Notes under the pieces: model-generated | The model's input: the letters and a program-made list of their open reading frames with translations, nothing else | Told to the model about the DNA's origin: nothing | Databases searched by the model: none | In this document: positions 10,746-20,244 of the stretch, one piece after another | Layout of the letters: each line of letters starts with the position of its first letter | Position numbering within the stretch: the first letter of the stretch is position 1 | Translations under genes and position numbers: made by a program | NCBI GenBank assembly: GCA_030372985.1 | Contig: JAUCQB010000256.1 | Span: forward strand, 58,066-122,065 | Length of the DNA stretch: 64,000 nucleotides | Source: Phycisphaerae bacterium | Lineage (GTDB): Bacteria; Planctomycetota; Phycisphaerae; UBA1845; PWPN01 | Direction: 5' to 3'

Positions 10746-11206
10746 CACTTTGTGCCCGAATGGCCCGGCAACCGGGCTGTGACCCGGCAGGTGCATGGAG
10801 GGGCCAACTCGCAGTGGCGATCGCACGACGGGGCCGACTGGGACAAAACATTGCCGGCCTGTTCGGCAGCACTGGATTTTTCGTCAACGCTTGAAACGGC
10901 CCATCGGTCGCGGTCCTGACAGAGCGATGCGCGCGGGCAAGCGGTGACCGGCCCGATTCAGTTTTGAATTCCGCGCCAGGAAAAGCGTTGATCCGACGCC
11001 AATCCTGCCGATTGGATAGGGGGGTGCCCCGTGAGGCTCCCCAAATGGTTAAATGGGGCGGAAATGCTGGTTCTACCGGACCTTGGCGTTTGGCGGGCGC
11101 GTATGATAGAAGGGGCCCCGTCCAGTGCCGGTCCGGGGCCGGATCTTGCGAGGGCCGTGCAACGCGGCAGCCCGGTAACCGGCGGATCGCATTGAAGCGG
11201 GAGTCT
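10746..11206 (+). other. intergenic region without a recognised gene
   Basis: About 460 bases between the polyferredoxin and the glycosyltransferase. A perfect six-base stem GCCCGG-CAA-CCGGGC lies at 10763-10777, 18 bases after the upstream stop; there is no T-run, so it is only a weak terminator candidate. An open frame from 10964 runs into the glycosyltransferase but lacks protein-like composition. TATGAT near 11103 has no matching -35. I see no RNA gene. Confidence 0.4.
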
Positions 11207-12979
11207 ATGCGCACATTAGCTCACGTCACACACGAGGCAGTTGAGAAGGTTGGGGGCATTGGGGCGGTGCTGCAGGGGCTGTTGACCTGCAGCGCCTACC
11301 GCGGCCGGGACCAACGGACGATCCTCATTGGGCCCACCTTCGCTACCGAAGGCAGCGCCGACGGCCGGCTGGGGGCTTCCGGAGAAGTCTTGTACAGCAG
11401 CGTCGATGGCGTGACGCAACATCCGGTCGGCCGGCTCCTCGATCAGGTCCGGCGGGATTTTCACGTCGAGATCATTTACGGGTATCGCCGTTTCCATGAC
11501 CCGCACACCGGGGTTCGCGTGACCGTCGAGGTTGTGCTGATCGATGTATCGCGGATGCACGCGCACCAGGTGAACAGCTTCAAAGGTCGTCTGTGGGAGG
11601 CCTGCGGGATCGATTCTTCCCGTTACGAATCGAGCTGGGACTACGACATGTATGTGAGGCTGGCCGAGCCGGCCATAGCGGTTCTCAAGGCTTTGGGTGC
11701 CGCCGACAGCGACGACGAGTGCGTGATCCTGGCTCATGAGTTCATGGGGTTGCCGACGGCCCTCGCCGCCAGGCTCGATCCGAGCGGTGCTTTCCGGACG
11801 GTGTTCTATGCCCACGAAGTCGCGGCGATCCGCAGGCTCGTCGAGCAGCACCCCGGCCACGACGTCACCTTCTACAATGTGTTGTCCGGGGCCATAAGCC
11901 GCGGAAGATATCTTGACCAGGCGTTTGGCTCCCAGGATCACTATCATCGCCACGCGCTGGTCAAATGCAGCCGCTTCTGCGATCGCATCTTCTCCGTCGG
12001 CGATTACGTCACCAAGGAGCTGTTCTTCATCGGTCCGGAGTTTGCCGACGCCGCGATCAACACGGTCTACAACGGCATTCCCGCCCAGCGGATCAGCGTG
12101 GCCGACAAGCACGTCGCCCGCGAGCGAATGCGGGACTACGCCGAGATCCTTCTCGGTGATCGGCCGGACTATATCTTTACGCATGTTGCCCGCATGGCGG
12201 TCAGCAAGGGCTTATGGCGGGACCTTGCCGTGCTGGAACACCTGGAGCGGGAATTCAGGCGGACCGGCAAGACGGCGGTCCTGTTTGTCCTGTCTACTGA
12301 GGTTCCGCCGCGCCGCCCTGAGGATGTCCGTGAGATGGAGCGATGGTGGCATTGGCCGCTGGCCCACCGTGAGGGCGGCAGCGATCTTTCCTACGGCGAG
12401 GCCGTCTACTACCAGGGCGTGCAGGTGTCTAACGTCCGTAGCCGCATGATCAAGACGATCTATGTGAACCAGTTCGGGTGGGAGCAGGCGGTGTGCGGGA
12501 AAAACATGCCGCAGGAAATGAGCTTCATGGACATCCGGCGGGCCTCTGATGTCGAATTCGGCATGAGCATCTATGAGCCCTTCGGAATCGCCCAGTTTGA
12601 GCCTCTGACGTTCGGCGCGATCTGCGTGCCATCACGGGTGTGCGGGTGCGTCGGCTTCCTCGAAAAGATCACCGGCGGGGCGAGCGTGCCGAATGTCTTT
12701 GTCGCCGACTACTGCGATCTCGGTCCGGGCCGCTGGGACGAGAAGAAGCTGCTGGCTCTCGATCGCGACCAGCGCACGCAGCAGGAACGAAAGGTCGCCC
12801 AGCGGATCGCCCGCTATATCATCGACACCCTGCCGCAAACCGACGCCCAGACCGAAGAGCTGCTTCGCAAGGGTTACGAACTCGCCAGCCGGATGAGCTG
12901 GGACGTCGTCGCCGGCAAGTACATTCTCCCCGCCATCGATGCCGTCTGCAGCAAGAAGGCCGATTCGCAAGTGGCATAG
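11207..12979 (+). CDS. glycogen/starch-synthase-like glycosyltransferase
   Basis: Probable GT-B glycosyltransferase, 590 aa. The N-terminus (VTHEAVEKVGGIGAVLQGLL) matches the KVGGLGDV-type sugar-nucleotide loop of starch synthases, and the C-terminal donor-site motif is SIYEPFGIAQFEPLTFGAICV (E-x7-E). Between them are AHEFMGLPTALAARL and YNGIPAQRI, also usual for this fold. The frame is open upstream to 10964, but ATG 11207 begins where homology does. In many planctomycete-type genomes a protein of this sort is annotated only as glycosyltransferase; donor and acceptor cannot be told from sequence. It is a single gene, converging on the LolA-like gene across REP-like repeats. Confidence 0.8.
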   Translation: MRTLAHVTHEAVEKVGGIGAVLQGLLTCSAYRGRDQRTILIGPTFATEGSADGRLGASGEVLYSSVDGVTQHPVGRLLDQVRRDFHVEIIYGYRRFHDPHTGVRVTVEVVLIDVSRMHAHQVNSFKGRLWEACGIDSSRYESSWDYDMYVRLAEPAIAVLKALGAADSDDECVILAHEFMGLPTALAARLDPSGAFRTVFYAHEVAAIRRLVEQHPGHDVTFYNVLSGAISRGRYLDQAFGSQDHYHRHALVKCSRFCDRIFSVGDYVTKELFFIGPEFADAAINTVYNGIPAQRISVADKHVARERMRDYAEILLGDRPDYIFTHVARMAVSKGLWRDLAVLEHLEREFRRTGKTAVLFVLSTEVPPRRPEDVREMERWWHWPLAHREGGSDLSYGEAVYYQGVQVSNVRSRMIKTIYVNQFGWEQAVCGKNMPQEMSFMDIRRASDVEFGMSIYEPFGIAQFEPLTFGAICVPSRVCGCVGFLEKITGGASVPNVFVADYCDLGPGRWDEKKLLALDRDQRTQQERKVAQRIARYIIDTLPQTDAQTEELLRKGYELASRMSWDVVAGKYILPAIDAVCSKKADSQVA

Positions 12980-12999
12980 GAAGCTATTAGCACCTATCC

Positions 13000-13072
13000 C
13001 AGTTGGGTGCCACAGGCAGCTGGTCTGCCCGTGCACTGGCGGGCAAGTCGCCAGTGGCACCCGAGCCAACTG
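13000..13072. repeat. long imperfect palindrome (REP-like, TGCCAC class)
   Basis: Outer arms CAGTTGGGTGCCAC (13000-13013) and GTGGCACCC plus CAACTG (13054-13062, 13067-13072) are complementary with a four-base interruption. An inner perfect eight-base stem CACTGGCG (13034-13041) pairs with CGCCAGTG (13049-13056) around a seven-base loop, partly competing with the outer arm. It lies between two convergent genes, where it could also act as a bidirectional terminator or mRNA 3' stabiliser. Confidence 0.7.
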
Positions 13073-13131
13073 AGCCTACCGGGCCAGGCTCTTGGCTGTC
13101 TGAACTGAACCGTCCGGCGTGGTCTCAACAG

Positions 13132-13172
13132 GTAGGGCAGGTCGGAGCTGCCGAAGGCGGCGCAGACCTGCC
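13132..13172 (+). repeat. REP-like element, GTAG head
   Basis: GTAGGGCAGGTCGGAGCTGC followed by CGAAGGCGGCGCAGACCTGC. It has the same head and tail as the copies at 8829 (minus), 52004 and 62912. GCAGGTC at the head is complementary to GACCTGC at the tail, and the inner GCTGCCGAAGGCGGC forms a second stem. Together with 13000-13072 it fills the gap between convergent genes. Confidence 0.75.
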
Positions 13173-13209
13173 GCTCTGGCTGAACCGTGAACCCCCGTCC
13201 TGCGAACCC

Positions 13210-14505
13210 TCACTGCGTTGGCGGTTGCGCCTCGGCCGGCTCGCTCGTCGGCCTCAATAGCGTCGACGGCACGTCCGGAAGATCGGCCGGGGCCACGTCC
13301 CGCACGGTCAGGTCCGCGTCGATCACGCGGTAGGTCGCGGAATCCTTGGGCTGGTACCAGAGAACGGGCGTTCCAGCCTGGCCGGACTGCACGTCCTTGC
13401 CCGCGTAATGGAAGTCGTCCCCGTTCTTCGGGTCGTTGATGAACATCCAGGCCCGTGTGATTGCGGTGGTGAGCTGGGCGATCTTCGCCGTACCCTCCTT
13501 GCGCTGGGCAGGGTCGTTCTCGTTCAAGAGTTTCAACTGCTTGCCCAATCCCTTCATGACGGACATGAGATCCAGGCCTACGGGGAACTTGCCGCCGTTC
13601 AACTCGGCCACGGTCCTCAAGCCCTCGATCACGTCTTGCTCGGTGGCCGGGCCCAGATTCATCTTCACGGTCTGCAATTCGTAACCCTCGGGCGGGGTGA
13701 GACTGACCAGGGACTCGTCCACCGGCGCGTCCCAGACAAAATCGGTCATGACCATAGTGGTGGCAGGCATCATTCCGATCTTCATCGTCGTCTCGATCTC
13801 GACCGGCAGCCGCGTCATGGTGTCGGCCCAGATGACCATCTCCATCGGCGGAGCCCCGACCTTGAACCCCTGGGTCCGACGCCCGGCGATCTCCTTCTCG
13901 CCGATCGGCTCGCCGGCTTTCTCGTCAAATTGCCGGAACTGCTGGAGGAGATTCTGGGATTTCTGCTCGGCGGGCAGGTTGGACATCTCCATCATCATCG
14001 CCCGCTTGTTGGCCGGATCAAGCGAGAGGCACCGTCCCTGGCCGTAGTCCCAGATCATGACCATGTCGCCTGGCCTCCCCTCGCTCGGCAAAACGGTCTG
14101 CCGCATCCGGCCGGGCTCGACGATGATCGTTTCCGAGGTCACGGTCCTGGTTCCGAGCTTCGGAATCTGCACGGTGGCCATCCCCTTGAACTGAACGGTG
14201 TGCACGCTCAGCACATTCTTGAGGACATCGCCAAAAGCCATCGAACCTCGCGAATGGAGACCCCAGAAGGACACACTGCCGAACACAATGACCACGGCGG
14301 CCGCAACCGCCAGCATCGATCTCAATCGCATGGGAATAATCCTCCGGTAAATGCGTGTGGGTTTTGATTCCATGCCGGCACCCAGTCTGGCGAGCGTCTG
14401 CTCGACGACCTCGGGTGGCGGCCCGTCGGGGACGTTGGCGTCCCGCAGAGCGGAAACCGCACGCTCGAGCAGATCATTCCCGGGATTGTTTTGCTCAAGC
14501 GACAT
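13210..14505 (-). CDS. membrane protein with LolA/MucB-like periplasmic domain, partner of ECF sigma factor
   Basis: Unnamed sigma-factor partner, 431 aa. A hydrophilic N-terminus (about 1-60) that could hold the sigma factor is followed by one membrane helix (about 62-82) and a large beta-rich periplasmic region. The segment from about 85 to 260 (GDVLKNVLSVHTVQFKGM, then ETIIVEPGRMRQTV and AGRRTQGFKVG) looks like the LolA/outer-membrane lipoprotein-sorting fold seen in many planctomycete ECF partners. No zinc-finger HxxxCxxC anti-sigma motif is present. Its ATG is three bases after the sigma-factor stop, with AGAGG inside the sigma-factor end as ribosome site, so translation is coupled. Confidence 0.7.
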   Translation of the reverse strand: MSLEQNNPGNDLLERAVSALRDANVPDGPPPEVVEQTLARLGAGMESKPTRIYRRIIPMRLRSMLAVAAAVVIVFGSVSFWGLHSRGSMAFGDVLKNVLSVHTVQFKGMATVQIPKLGTRTVTSETIIVEPGRMRQTVLPSEGRPGDMVMIWDYGQGRCLSLDPANKRAMMMEMSNLPAEQKSQNLLQQFRQFDEKAGEPIGEKEIAGRRTQGFKVGAPPMEMVIWADTMTRLPVEIETTMKIGMMPATTMVMTDFVWDAPVDESLVSLTPPEGYELQTVKMNLGPATEQDVIEGLRTVAELNGGKFPVGLDLMSVMKGLGKQLKLLNENDPAQRKEGTAKIAQLTTAITRAWMFINDPKNGDDFHYAGKDVQSGQAGTPVLWYQPKDSATYRVIDADLTVRDVAPADLPDVPSTLLRPTSEPAEAQPPTQ

Positions 14506-14508
14506 GAC

Positions 14509-15072
14509 TTACCTCTGTTCTTCCTCGCGACCGGTGGCGGCACCCAGAAGCTCCTGGAGCCTGGCGCGAGCCCGGTGCAGGGTCACGCCCACCACACCTA
14601 TCGAGATTCCCAATTCGGAAGCGATCTCCTCGTAACTCAATTCACTCAACCATCTCAGACAGAAAACCGCGGCCTCTTTCGCCGTCAACTCGCACAGCGC
14701 CACCCGCAAACGATCGCCGAGTTCGTTCGCCACAATCTCTTGAAATGGTTCCGGGCTTGACGCCGCCATCTGGTCCGAAGGACCGTCCGAAGTCCGGTGC
14801 CGGGCCTCGCGCATTCTTCGCCGCAACTGATCGAGGGCACGCGAGGTCGCCAGTTTCTGGAGCAGCCCGGGCCAGTTCTCAACCGGTTCGCGAGCCGCGA
14901 CGTCCATCGCCGACACAAACGTCTCCTGGAAGCAGTCGGCGGCATCGGCATGGCGACCCAGCAACCGATACGCCGTCTTCCAGACGATCGGGCCGTGGTC
15001 GCGGACGATGGCCGGCCATTCGATCACAGGGGTGCACCCTTCCAAGATGGTCAGAACTGCCGTCATGCGCAT
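14509..15072 (-). CDS. ECF RNA polymerase sigma factor
   Basis: Extracytoplasmic-function sigma factor, 187 aa. Region 2 is seen in AYRLLGRHADAADCFQETF (about 34-52), with LATSRALDQLRRR close behind. Region 4 is LTAKEAAVFCLRWLSELSYEE followed by IASELGISIGVVGVTLHRARARLQEL. It is followed at three bases by the LolA-like membrane protein, the usual pairing for envelope-signal ECF systems. The start may be either of two close ATG codons (M1 or M3). The trigger is unknown. Confidence 0.92.
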   Translation of the reverse strand: MRMTAVLTILEGCTPVIEWPAIVRDHGPIVWKTAYRLLGRHADAADCFQETFVSAMDVAAREPVENWPGLLQKLATSRALDQLRRRMREARHRTSDGPSDQMAASSPEPFQEIVANELGDRLRVALCELTAKEAAVFCLRWLSELSYEEIASELGISIGVVGVTLHRARARLQELLGAATGREEEQR

Positions 15073-15304
15073 ACAGAGTCGCTGACGGTGGCCGCTTTCT
15101 TACACGGAAAACGGGCCTGGCCGCAAGTCCCTTTTTCACAGGGGCTTGTGGCCGCGGGCAACGTCGTGGGTTTCATCTGACCTTGTCCGGCTGCGTATTC
15201 AGCCGAGGTCGTTGATCACACGTCGCCTGTTGCCACGGAGATCATCCCGACAGAGTGGCTGTACAATACGCCTGCGATGCCCGCCGTTGGCGACAGGAGG
15301 TGTC

Positions 15305-17482
15305 ATGTTCTCAGTCATGTGCGAGCTTCACTACATGAGAGTGCAATCGAAGCATACTCTGCTGACGGTTACGCTCGGCGCGGGACTGGCTTTAGGCTTC
15401 GCGTTGCTGGCCGGTTGCCAGATGCCCACGGCGTACAAACCGGCGGCCGAGTATCCGAGCTTCCCGCCGCTGCGTCATGCCGTCAAGGCTGTCTTCGGCG
15501 AGAACGGCAACGATCACGGGGGTGACCTACCAGGGCGGGGAATGCAGTTCGTGAAGGCCTTCCACGATCTGGGCATCGACCTGACCCGCATCGAGTTCAA
15601 ATGGGCGATTGCCGAACCCCAACGCGGCACCTATGACTGGTCGGAGCACGATCGCTTGATCGGCTTTTTGAACCAGCGCGGCATCGAACCGATGCTGATG
15701 CTCTACTGCGCCCCGACGTGGGCGATGCGCGGGACGCCCGAGGATGAGCAGCTCTTCATCGAGCGAGGCGAGCAGAATCTTCACTCGGTCGTCTGGCCCC
15801 GACGCGAGTATCTGCCGGATTTCGAGCGATTCTGCGAGACCGCCGCCCGGCGCTACCGCGGCAGAGCCCGCCTGTTCGAGTTCTGGAACGAACCCGACGG
15901 GATGGCCGGGCCGACCGTCTATCACGACCGCTCCGGCAAGGCGGTCGACGTTCGCTACGGCGGCGACGCCAAGGAATACACGCTGTGGCTGCGGCACATG
16001 TACGCGGCCGTCAAGCGAGGCAACCCCGACGCCGTGGTGGCGGCCGGCTCACTGTGTGTGCATGACACGCGGTTCATCGAGGCGATGTACGCCGCCGGGT
16101 GCAGGGACCGCTGCGACGCAATCAGCCTTCATCCCTACGCCGGCGACGGTATCAACGTGGAGTGGATCCGCCAGTGCCGCGCCGTCATGACCCGGCACGG
16201 CGACTGGGCCAAACCCGTCTGGCTGAGCGAGTTCGGTTGGAACCTCGGCGGCGAGTACGACGAGAAGGGGGGACGCTGGCCCGACTCCGCCATTCGCCAG
16301 GCTCAGATCATCACCAGCACCGCGCCGGTGATTCAGTCGCTTCCATACATCACCCACGCCTTCTGGTTCACGCTCAATGACTGGAACACCGGCCAGACGG
16401 GCATCGATCCCGTGGGGACGCACCGCTTCGGCCTGCTGGATATGTCCGGGCGACGACGCCCGGCCTTTGCGGCACTGCGAGATGCCGCACTCAAGACGCC
16501 TGTTCTGCCGCGCACGGCCGAGATGCCTTTGCCGCAGGTGGTGCCGCCCGCCGGGCCGATCGATCTGGCGAGCGAGTCTCACCTCAAGTTGACGCTGACC
16601 TGTTGCGATCCCAGTCCGTTTTTCTGCCCCGACCGGTCCGACGTCCGCCCGCAGCCCGGGTCATTGGCCTTCGACGCTCCCGGCGGCACCGGCGGTCCCC
16701 ACGCCGCCCCCGTGACCTGGAGCAGCAGCGGTCGCGGACGGCCGGACGGAAAGGTGGCGTGGACCGCATTCGACGCAAGAGCCGACGTGATCGTGCCCAT
16801 CGGACCGGCAGCCGGCGCCCGGCTCCTGCCGAACACCTATGAAGCCGTCGCGTCTTTCGGCTACGGGCCGCAGACGCACTTTCCCGTCACGCTGCCGGCC
16901 CTGGCACGTTTTGCAGACCGGCTGCCCAAAGTGGATGGCGGGTTCGAGGACTGGCCTCCAGACTGGTCGATCCGGGATGGCCAGATGAAGGCTGAATTCG
17001 CATGGACGAAAGCTCATTTGTTCTTCGCATGTGCTGTCCGCGATCCTCATCATCAGCAACCCCACCAAGGCAAGGACATCTGGAAGGGCGACTGCATCCA
17101 GATTGCCTTTGACCCGCTGCGAGACGCGGTTCGCGGCAGCCAGTATGATGTCAATGACAGCGAGTACGCCCTGGCTCTGACGCAAGCCGGCCCGGTGATT
17201 TGGCGGTTCATCTGTCCGCCGGACGGCTATGTCGGGCACGCAGTTGACGCCCAAGTCGCCGTGCAGCGAGCGGATGACGAAACGCACTACGAGCTGGCGA
17301 TACCGTGGGCCGAAGTGGGCGTCAGCGATCCGGCCCCCGGCCGTCTGGTTGGCGTGGCCATCGCCGCATGCGACTGGCAGGACCAGGAACGCACGGTCCA
17401 CCGCTTCGGCGATGGGATCATCGGCCAGAAGCAGCCCTATCGTTTTGCGTCAGTTCGATTGGTCCAGAACAGTTCCAGGTGA
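15305..17482 (+). CDS. secreted lipoprotein glycoside hydrolase (clan GH-A, GH39-like) with CBM9-like C-terminus
   Basis: Putative polysaccharide-active lipoprotein, 725 aa. A signal peptide ends in lipobox LLAGC (Cys38), which predicts membrane anchoring. The catalytic (beta/alpha)8 domain spans about 55-450, with acid/base Glu196 in FEFWNEPDG and nucleophile Glu309 in WLSEFGWN, the clan GH-A pair. HPYAG and DWNTG also fit. About 540-720 resembles a CBM9/DOMON sugar-binding sandwich (WTKAHLFFACAVRDP, KGDCIQIAFDP). ATG 15305 is preceded by AGGAGG four bases away; ATG 15335 is an alternative with a tidier signal peptide. Substrate cannot be assigned. It has no dockerin-like tail, unlike the other two hydrolases. 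Confidence 0.8.
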   Translation: MFSVMCELHYMRVQSKHTLLTVTLGAGLALGFALLAGCQMPTAYKPAAEYPSFPPLRHAVKAVFGENGNDHGGDLPGRGMQFVKAFHDLGIDLTRIEFKWAIAEPQRGTYDWSEHDRLIGFLNQRGIEPMLMLYCAPTWAMRGTPEDEQLFIERGEQNLHSVVWPRREYLPDFERFCETAARRYRGRARLFEFWNEPDGMAGPTVYHDRSGKAVDVRYGGDAKEYTLWLRHMYAAVKRGNPDAVVAAGSLCVHDTRFIEAMYAAGCRDRCDAISLHPYAGDGINVEWIRQCRAVMTRHGDWAKPVWLSEFGWNLGGEYDEKGGRWPDSAIRQAQIITSTAPVIQSLPYITHAFWFTLNDWNTGQTGIDPVGTHRFGLLDMSGRRRPAFAALRDAALKTPVLPRTAEMPLPQVVPPAGPIDLASESHLKLTLTCCDPSPFFCPDRSDVRPQPGSLAFDAPGGTGGPHAAPVTWSSSGRGRPDGKVAWTAFDARADVIVPIGPAAGARLLPNTYEAVASFGYGPQTHFPVTLPALARFADRLPKVDGGFEDWPPDWSIRDGQMKAEFAWTKAHLFFACAVRDPHHQQPHQGKDIWKGDCIQIAFDPLRDAVRGSQYDVNDSEYALALTQAGPVIWRFICPPDGYVGHAVDAQVAVQRADDETHYELAIPWAEVGVSDPAPGRLVGVAIAACDWQDQERTVHRFGDGIIGQKQPYRFASVRLVQNSSR

Positions 17483-17621
17483 CTCTGCCATCTTGCCGGA
17501 CGGCCACTGCCGGTCGCCGGCTTGTATGCGCGTCATTACCTCTCGTCCCCGGCACGTTTCCCTGCAGGATGTTGGTCCCACACAGGGTTGTGTCAGAGTC
17601 CATCAGATGTTGATCAGGCAG

Positions 17622-19034
17622 TCAGTCCGGCAGCTTCTCACCGAGTGCGGCGCAGATGGTTTCAAGGTCGTCGGCGACCTTGCGGGGGGTGTTGGCGAAC
17701 CTGCCCTTGGGCGGCACCGGTGGTGGGGGAGTGATGGCCTTCATGTCGATGCCGGTGTGGTACTTGACCGTGGCATCGGGGTCCTTGAGCTCGTGACCGG
17801 TGAGGATGCAGACCACCTGCTCGTCGGGCGAGATGACCTGCTCTCTCAGAAGCTGCCGCAGACCGGCCACGCTGGCGGCGCTGGCAGGCTCACAACCGAA
17901 CCCGTATCGGCCGATCAGAGCCTTATGTTCCAGAATGTCCTCGTCGGTGACCTCGCGGACAACGCCGTTCATGACCTCCAGGGCCCGCAAGGCTTTCGGC
18001 AGGTTGACCGGCCGCGAGATCTCGATGGCCGAGGCGATGGTGTGCGGCAAATAGCCGGTCGAGTCGAACTCGGCGTAGAGACTCTTCACTTTCTGCTGGT
18101 CGTATCGGCCGCCGTTCCACCGGACGCCGTCCTTCTCGTGCAGTCGGTACAGCGTGTTGGCGCCGGTGGCGTTGATGACCGCCAGGCGCGGAATGCGCTT
18201 GATGAGCCCGAGGCGGTGCAGCTCCATGAACGCTTTGCCGAAAGCGCTACAGTTGCCGAGGTTGCCGCCGGGGACGATGACCCAGTCGGGCACCTCCCAG
18301 CCGCGGGCCTCGAGCACGCGATACATGATCGCCTTCTGGCCTTCGAGCCGGAACGGGTTCATCGAGTTCATCAGGTAGATGCCGAGCTTGTCGGAGACCT
18401 GTTTCACGCGGCGCATGCAGGCGTCGAAGTCGCCCTCAATCTGCAGGGTGAGGGCCCCGTAGTCCAGGGCCTGCGACAGTTTGCCGTAGGCGATCTTGCC
18501 CGAGCCGATAAAGACGATGCCCTGCATCGGCGGATCGGTCTTGTTGGCGAACATCGCCAGCGAGGCGGAGGTGTTGCCGGTGCTGGCGCATGCGACGCGG
18601 TTGCGGCCGAGAGCCCGGGCCAGCGAGAACGCGGCCGTCATCCCGTTATCCTTGAAGCTGCCCGAGGGGTTGAGGCCCTCATATTGCAGGTAAAGACAGC
18701 CGGGCTTCATACCGACCTCGGCGCCCACCCGGTTGTTCTCCTCAAGCAGCGTCCGGCCCTCGCCGATGGTAACGATGTGCTCAGGCCTGACGAACTGCAG
18801 GAGTTCGCGGAATCGCCAGACGCCGGAGAAGTCCAACCGGCCTTCGACGTTGAGCCCCTTGGTGCTCCAGCGGTGCTCGAAGAACTCGAGCGAACTGGGC
18901 ACGGCCAGCCGATCCCAGTCGTAGGCGATATCAAACAGCGAGCCGCACGTGGGGCAACTGAAGATGACCTGATCGACCGAAAGGGTCTCACCGCAGTCGG
19001 GATTGATGCAGATCTGATAAGCTTTCTCAGCCAT
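17622..19034 (-). CDS. thrC: threonine synthase
   Basis: PLP enzyme converting O-phosphohomoserine to threonine, 470 aa. A small N-terminal zinc-ribbon-like element (Cys9, Cys14, Cys27, Cys30) precedes the fold-II PLP core, with the Schiff-base Lys128 in NPSGSFKDNG and the phosphate-cup segment CASTGNTSASLA. The open frame begins 70 codons earlier, but homology starts at ATG 19034. It is last in the series Nudix - site-2 protease - thrC, after a 151-base gap. Some threonine-synthase-like proteins act on other substrates, so thrC is likely but not proven. Confidence 0.88.
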   Translation of the reverse strand: MAEKAYQICINPDCGETLSVDQVIFSCPTCGSLFDIAYDWDRLAVPSSLEFFEHRWSTKGLNVEGRLDFSGVWRFRELLQFVRPEHIVTIGEGRTLLEENNRVGAEVGMKPGCLYLQYEGLNPSGSFKDNGMTAAFSLARALGRNRVACASTGNTSASLAMFANKTDPPMQGIVFIGSGKIAYGKLSQALDYGALTLQIEGDFDACMRRVKQVSDKLGIYLMNSMNPFRLEGQKAIMYRVLEARGWEVPDWVIVPGGNLGNCSAFGKAFMELHRLGLIKRIPRLAVINATGANTLYRLHEKDGVRWNGGRYDQQKVKSLYAEFDSTGYLPHTIASAIEISRPVNLPKALRALEVMNGVVREVTDEDILEHKALIGRYGFGCEPASAASVAGLRQLLREQVISPDEQVVCILTGHELKDPDATVKYHTGIDMKAITPPPPVPPKGRFANTPRKVADDLETICAALGEKLPD

Positions 19035-19185
19035 CGTGTGTCCTGTTCCGGGCAGAGCATTCCCGGTTGAGTCGTGACGCCGCGCCAATGGTTTCCTGAA
19101 CACCCTTCCGGAAAGCGTGGCAGGGCTCGATTGTGCTGCCTGGGCAGACACTATAAGCGGGGTGGACCCGAAGTCAAAACGGACT

Positions 19186-20244
19186 TCAAGCTCGCCTTTG
19201 CCTCTCCTCCTCGCGGTCCTGTTGTCGCCGCGTGGCCTGGGCAAGGATCTTCTTCTCCTTGCGCGTCAGGCTGGCCAGCCCGCTGTCGTGGACCTTGGCC
19301 AGAATCCGGTCAACCTCCGCCTGTTCATCGGCCAGGGCCTTCTGCCTGCGAGCCCAACGCCCCGAAAGCCATGAACGCTTGCGGGTCGGACTGCGAGTCT
19401 GCGGCGGTTCCTCGAAGTTGCCATAGCCGTAAACGCTTTCGGAGGCCACGCTTTGCCGTTGTTGCTGGCAGGTGATGTAGCCAAATATGGCGACACCGAG
19501 AAGCAGGAAATTTTGCGTGAACAGGCCGATGCAGCCGAAGATGACAGCGCCCGCCAGGCCTACGCTCGTGGCGATGCGCATGGCACGTCCATAGCTCATC
19601 CGGTGCCAGAGGATTGACTGCAGGACCTGCCCACCGTCCAAGGGGTAGACCGGCATGCAGAGATTGAACACGGCCATCGTGTAGTTCACGTGGAAGAACA
19701 GAATGAGCCACAGCCAGGGGCTTCGCAGGAGCGGCCACAACTCGGGCGTGTAAGGCAGCGAAAGAGTGAACGGCACGAGAGGCAGCACGTCGATCGACCC
19801 AGTCTTGGTCACGAGCACGACGGCCGCAAGTGCACCGAGCAACACATTGACCATGGGCCCCGAAACAGCCGTGATCAGGTGGGCTGTCGGCCGGTGGGGC
19901 GGAGCGACATAGGCCAATCCTCCGAGTGGCCACATCAGGACATGATCGGCTGTGCCGCCGGTGCGACGGGCTCCAAGGCAATGCCCCAGCTCGTGGAGGA
20001 AGACGAGACCGAAGAGCATGGCAAGGTAGCGGAAGTGCCACCAGAAAGCCTGACCACCGCTCGTGACGGCGCGGAGCAGCTCAATGGCAATGTAGATCAG
20101 GAAGAGGATGTGAATCTGGACTCGGATGCCGAACACGGTGCCGATGGTGGGAGCCCAGGTGAAGGGGTTCCCACGGAAGGTCGGGCCGCCTGATCCCCAC
20201 CCACCCCCAGACCCTCCGGAATAGGGCCGGTCGCGCCAGCTCAT
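19186..20244 (-). CDS. site-2 protease family (M50) membrane metalloprotease
   Basis: Intramembrane zinc protease of unknown target, 352 aa. Zinc motif HELGH at residues 84-88 lies in a membrane helix. The second motif is the YPLDGGQVL segment near residue 203, and a SGPMVNVLLGAL helix lies between. The N-terminus is Gly-rich and cytoplasmic. The C-terminus (about 270-352) is strongly basic and helical (KEKKILAQATRRQQDREEERQRR), like a nucleic-acid- or partner-binding tail. No PDZ domain is present, unlike rseP at 22175. Its ATG overlaps the Nudix stop (ATGA). Confidence 0.88.
   Translation of the reverse strand: MSWRDRPYSGGSGGGWGSGGPTFRGNPFTWAPTIGTVFGIRVQIHILFLIYIAIELLRAVTSGGQAFWWHFRYLAMLFGLVFLHELGHCLGARRTGGTADHVLMWPLGGLAYVAPPHRPTAHLITAVSGPMVNVLLGALAAVVLVTKTGSIDVLPLVPFTLSLPYTPELWPLLRSPWLWLILFFHVNYTMAVFNLCMPVYPLDGGQVLQSILWHRMSYGRAMRIATSVGLAGAVIFGCIGLFTQNFLLLGVAIFGYITCQQQRQSVASESVYGYGNFEEPPQTRSPTRKRSWLSGRWARRQKALADEQAEVDRILAKVHDSGLASLTRKEKKILAQATRRQQDREEERQRRA

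Noticed and set aside
10964..11206. An 81-residue N-terminal extension of the glycosyltransferase.
   Set aside because: The extension has no homology-like pattern. The conserved sugar-nucleotide loop begins directly after ATG 11207.
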